Assembly: GCA_013152695.1 (NCBI GenBank)
Contig: JAADFV010000227.1
Location: forward strand, 1,495 to 11,044
Reading direction: 5' to 3'
DNA length: 9,550 nucleotides
Source of the DNA: Chloroflexota bacterium
Lineage (GTDB): Bacteria; Chloroflexota; Anaerolineae; J102
Position numbers and translations under genes: made by a program. The notes under the pieces are model-generated. The model was not told the DNA's origin. It searched no databases and saw only the letters and a list, made by a program, of their open reading frames with translations. Below are positions 7,314-9,550 of the stretch, in pieces. Numbering within the stretch: the first letter of the stretch is position 1; every line of letters begins with the position of its first letter.

Positions 7314-8158
7314 GGGTTCTCAATGTTGACGAATATCCCCAGCAGCTTATTGCGCCGGGCTCACTCCGATTTGGGGAGCGAAGAAGTAGTATCCCTGCAT
7401 AGGGCTCATTTCCCCTCGAGCTGCAGGCCAGTCGACATAATCCTGAACGGCATGTTTTTCGACCTGGTCGTAGATGAAGAGTGAGGGAGCAATGTCTACG
7501 ATGTAATTCTGAAGTTCGTAGTACTTGGCATAGCGCTCATCTTGATCCACGGTGGCAAGAGCATCGGCGATTTTGGCGTCGAAGTCCTTATCGAGCAACC
7601 ATTCGTTCTGCAACCATTGATCGGCCGTGACGGAGTTGTAACGCTGGTTGAGCATCACACCGGCATCAGGCAGATCGGCAGAGACGTAGATGGTGACGAC
7701 ATGGGGGCTGGTTTCCAGCTTACTCATATTCTCGACCACACTCAACCAGGGCGTCGAAACGACTTTCACGGGAATACCAATGTCGGCCATGTTGGCCTGG
7801 AAGAGAAGGGCGAATTTTTCTTCGTCGGGAACTTCCGAGATCCAATGGATTTCGACCGGATATTGGTCGAGTTCATTCGCGTACTGGCACTGCGCCAATT
7901 CCTCTTTGGCTTTGTCGAGGTCGCGGGAGAAGACGAATACATCGGGATTGTGGCCGGCAAGGGTGCTGGGAACGGGGCCTTGCGACTGTTTTGTACCCGG
8001 CCATTCCAGTCCTACAGCCGTATCATAGTCGAAGGCGTAGGAGATCGCGCGGCGGCAGTGGACATCATCGGTGGGCGCGATCTTGGTGTTCATCATGAAG
8101 TAAAATTCGGTCATGGTGGGGATGGCAGCGATGGAGATACCCTCGATTTCATCAGTGC

Positions 8159-8161
8159 TTT
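8159..8161 (-). other. Frameshift point in the substrate-binding-protein gene
   Basis: An AAA triplet on the minus strand marks the change from the frame encoding TVQALK to the frame encoding STDEIEG. Adding one A gives a continuous reading, Leu-Lys-Ser-Thr-Asp-Glu. The context is a short homopolymer, where both replication slippage and sequencing error are common. Confidence 0.65.
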
Positions 8162-8885
8162 CAGGGCCTGTACCGTCTGCCATTGATCGCTAATTTCCAG
8201 GCGGCGATCATTCATCAAAGTACGGATGGTCGCTGTCTCGGTTGTGGCAATGAAGCGCACTTCGTCCGGAGCATTGTCGGCAAAAGTTCCCCACCAGTCG
8301 TTGTTTTTCTCCATGAGGAGGTATTCTTCAAGGGGGAATTCTTTGACTTTGTAGGGGCCGGAGCCAGCATCATGGGTGAGCAGCCAGTTCTTACCAAAGT
8401 CGCCGTTGTCACCGTAGGCACCCTCGGCAGCTGTGTTGCTCTTTACGAGGTCTTCATTGAGGACATAGAGGCGTACCAGGCTGAGGAGGAAGAGGCCACT
8501 GGGCTGAGACAGGGTAAAGACGACCGTCTGATCGTCGGGAGCAGAGACATCTGCGACGTTGTCAAACATGTAGGCATAACCCTCACCAACCCCTTGCAGG
8601 CGGTTCATGCTGTAAACGACATCGCTGGCAGTTAAATCGCTGCCGTCATGGAACTTCAGTCCCGGTCGTAATTTGAATGTCCAGGTCAAACCATCATCTG
8701 ATGTCTCCCATGATTCTGCCAACCAGGCATCCACACCACCATCTTTATTGGGGAAAACCAGGGTATCGTAGAGATTGACCAAGGCCGCCGAACTGGAAAA
8801 GTCGTTGCCAACAGCCGGATCGATAAAGGTTGGCCAGGCAAAAGTGACGCGCAAAGCGGTGGGGCCTGCCTCAACGGGGGGCTGG

Positions 8886-8954
8886 GTGGCTTCTGGTTCG
8901 GCTGGTGCCTGTGTGGCTTCGGCCGGTGCCTGCGTTGGTTCTGCAGGCGCAGGG
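8886..8954 (-). repeat. Imperfect tandem repeat encoding the lipoprotein linker
   Basis: Three degenerate units of 21, 21 and 27 bases encode APAEPTQ, APAEATQ and APAEPEATQ just after the lipidated cysteine. The units differ at several third positions. Such Ala/Pro/Glu/Thr linkers are typical of Chloroflexota binding lipoproteins, where they hold the folded domain away from the membrane. Confidence 0.6.
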
Positions 8955-9046
8955 GTAGCTGCGCCTCCACAGGCAGCCAACACCACCAAGGCTAGAACGA
9001 GCACTAGAACTGGAACTAGGCGAATACGTTTCCAAGATTGCATCAT

Positions 9047-9441
9047 GCACCTCCTCACTAGGGAAAGCTGTGGATCGAACAAAACTGAAATAAACGACAT
9101 GCGTGGCAGCAAAAAAATGACAGGTGTGGATCCTGCCATCTCTTTGATGCCCAGCATCATGATCTTAGCACAAGGAAAACGAATGGTCTTGAGCCATGCG
9201 TCTTGTCCTTGCTAAGACAATCTCACCATCCTCGAGGGTAGATTCTGGTACAAATGACTCATCCCCGTCCCGTCTCGGGGTGGCGATAACATGCAATGAC
9301 GCAGTCGTGGTAAGCGGGTGAGCAATTTCTGCAAGAACGCTCTGCCGCAAGGTTCAATTTTACGATGTCCCTGTTTTTCGAGTGTGCTTGTCGCCGGGAA
9401 ATTCCTCACCCCTGCGCAAGGCCCATCTTCCCCCACCGCGC
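9047..9441. other. Non-coding region upstream of the transporter operon
   Basis: About 395 bases without a convincing gene. It must hold the operon promoter, but I find no clear -35/-10 pair; the best -10-like hexamer on the minus strand (TAAGAT, near 9162-9167) has no matching -35. Small dyads are present: CCCCG/CGGGG (9263-9267 and 9276-9280), CCTCGAGG (9230-9237), GATGC/GCATC (9146-9150 and 9154-9158) and ATCATGAT (9156-9163). The last two lie together and could be an operator, but they are too short to claim. No known riboswitch fold was recognised. The short open frames here resemble no protein I know. Confidence 0.5.
9050..9055 (-). promoter_or_regulatory. Ribosome binding site of the substrate-binding-protein gene
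   Basis: A consensus AGGAGG lies 3 bases before one ATG (9044-9046) and 6 bases before the next (9041-9043). The spacing favours the second ATG. It is one of the strongest ribosome sites in the window, consistent with high expression of a binding protein. Confidence 0.7.
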
Positions 9442-9550
9442 TTAAAGGTCTTCGGGTAAAGGCCGTTCTGGCGGTCCGATGTAATTGATTTCCCTTTTGC
9501 CTGCGAATTGCAGGGGCCTGCCCCTGGTCATCTCCTCGTGCACGTGCGCG
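9442..9550 (-). CDS. Possible C-terminal end of an upstream gene (partial, unidentified)
   Basis: An open minus-strand frame enters from the right edge and ends at a TAA (9442-9444) after 35 residues. The tail reads AHVHEEMTRGRPLQFAGKRE, followed by INYIGPPERPLPEDL. The balanced, Pro/Glu/Arg-rich composition looks like real coding sequence, and the stop is followed by the long non-coding leader of the transporter operon. I do not recognise the family from this fragment. The internal ATG has GAGGAG directly against it with no spacing, so it is unlikely to be a start; the segment is more likely the end of a longer gene. Low confidence because only about 109 bases are visible. Confidence 0.4.
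   Translation of the reverse strand, partial: AHVHEEMTRGRPLQFAGKREINYIGPPERPLPEDL

Larger units (their letters stand above)
7347..9043 (-). pseudogene. ABC transporter substrate-binding lipoprotein (SBP_bac_5 family), frameshifted
   Basis: A family 5 extracellular solute-binding lipoprotein split over two frames. The signal peptide (MQSWKRIRLV, then a Val/Leu/Ala core) ends in the lipobox LAAC with Cys25 as lipid anchor. An Ala/Pro/Glu/Thr/Gln linker (about 29-60) spans the cell envelope. The domain signature is LAESWETSDDGLTWTFKLRP (108-127), followed by LKFHDGSDLTASDVVYSMNR (129-148). The first frame is coherent to Lys295 (codon 8159-8161). Sense then continues one frame back as STDEIEGISIAAIPTMTEFY, to the stop at 7347-7349. 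One base is missing, most simply an A from a run of four at 8159-8161; restoring it gives 565 residues, a normal length. Unrepaired translation gives a truncated protein ending at 8111. AGGAGG at 9050-9055 favours the second of two adjacent ATGs (9041-9043); 9044-9046 is also possible. It is the likely first gene of the operon and should determine substrate specificity. Confidence 0.84.

Noticed and set aside
8155..8165. Programmed -1 ribosomal frameshift in the binding-protein gene
   Set aside because: The site lacks a proper X-XXY-YYZ slippery heptamer, and I see no obvious stimulatory structure; these genes are not known to use recoding. A one-base loss is simpler.
7542..8186. A 214-codon open frame on the plus strand opposite the binding-protein gene
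   Set aside because: It is antisense to well-conserved SBP_bac_5 coding sequence, resembles no protein family I know, and contains low-complexity shadow composition.
9183..9217. Two small adjacent dyads (ATGG/CCAT and GTCTT/AAGAC) as a structured leader RNA
   Set aside because: Stems of 4-5 bp with loops of 7-9 bases are expected by chance and match no riboswitch I recognise.
9263..9280. CCCCG/CGGGG dyad as a transcription terminator for the right-edge gene
   Set aside because: The stem is only 5 bp and no T-run follows on either strand; it lies about 160 bases from the stop codon.
9165..9436. Two small minus-strand frames (61 and 74 codons) upstream of the operon
   Set aside because: They overlap each other, have no recognisable motifs or ribosome sites, and their composition looks random.

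Overview
The window looks like one long minus-strand operon from a free-living bacterium, most likely a member of the Chloroflexota (Anaerolineae-like). The best taxonomic clue is the substrate-binding lipoprotein: its lipobox Cys is followed by a low-complexity Ala/Pro/Glu/Thr/Gln linker, a style very common in that phylum. This is an inference from one protein and not a phylogeny.

Read in the direction of transcription (high to low coordinates), the right edge holds the probable C-terminal tail of an unrelated upstream gene (9442-9550). A non-coding leader of about 395 bases follows. Next come an SBP_bac_5 substrate-binding lipoprotein (7347-9043, broken by a one-base frameshift), a 120-base spacer with a strong GC-rich inverted repeat, and two PepT-family permeases, DppB/OppB-like (6198-7226) and DppC/OppC-like (5234-6160). 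Then come two ATPases, DppD/OppD-like (4214-5232, broken by an apparent 10-base loss between the ABC signature and Walker B) and DppF/OppF-like (3204-4217). The operon ends with an Asp/Glu/hydantoin racemase family enzyme (2338-3162), a HyuA-type hydantoinase/oxoprolinase subunit (155-2224) and the start of its HyuB partner (1-162, running off the left edge).

Functionally this reads as an import-and-process module. A five-component peptide/opine/nickel-type ABC importer would bring in a small amide, lactam or hydantoin-like compound. A racemase would interconvert its enantiomers, and the ATP-dependent HyuAB complex would open (or, in some subfamilies, carboxylate) the substrate. Very short spacings and overlaps (oppC/oppD 1 base apart, oppD/oppF 4-base overlap, hyuA/hyuB 8-base overlap) support co-transcription and coupled translation. 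The substrate cannot be fixed from sequence. No N-carbamoylase, which would complete a classical hydantoin pathway, is inside the window.

The most notable anomaly is that two of the five transporter genes carry frame-disrupting lesions while all the enzymes and the other transporter genes are intact. This is either early decay of the importer or sequence error. Nothing in the window clearly represents a new class of system, and no mobile elements, CRISPR arrays, rRNAs or tRNAs were seen.
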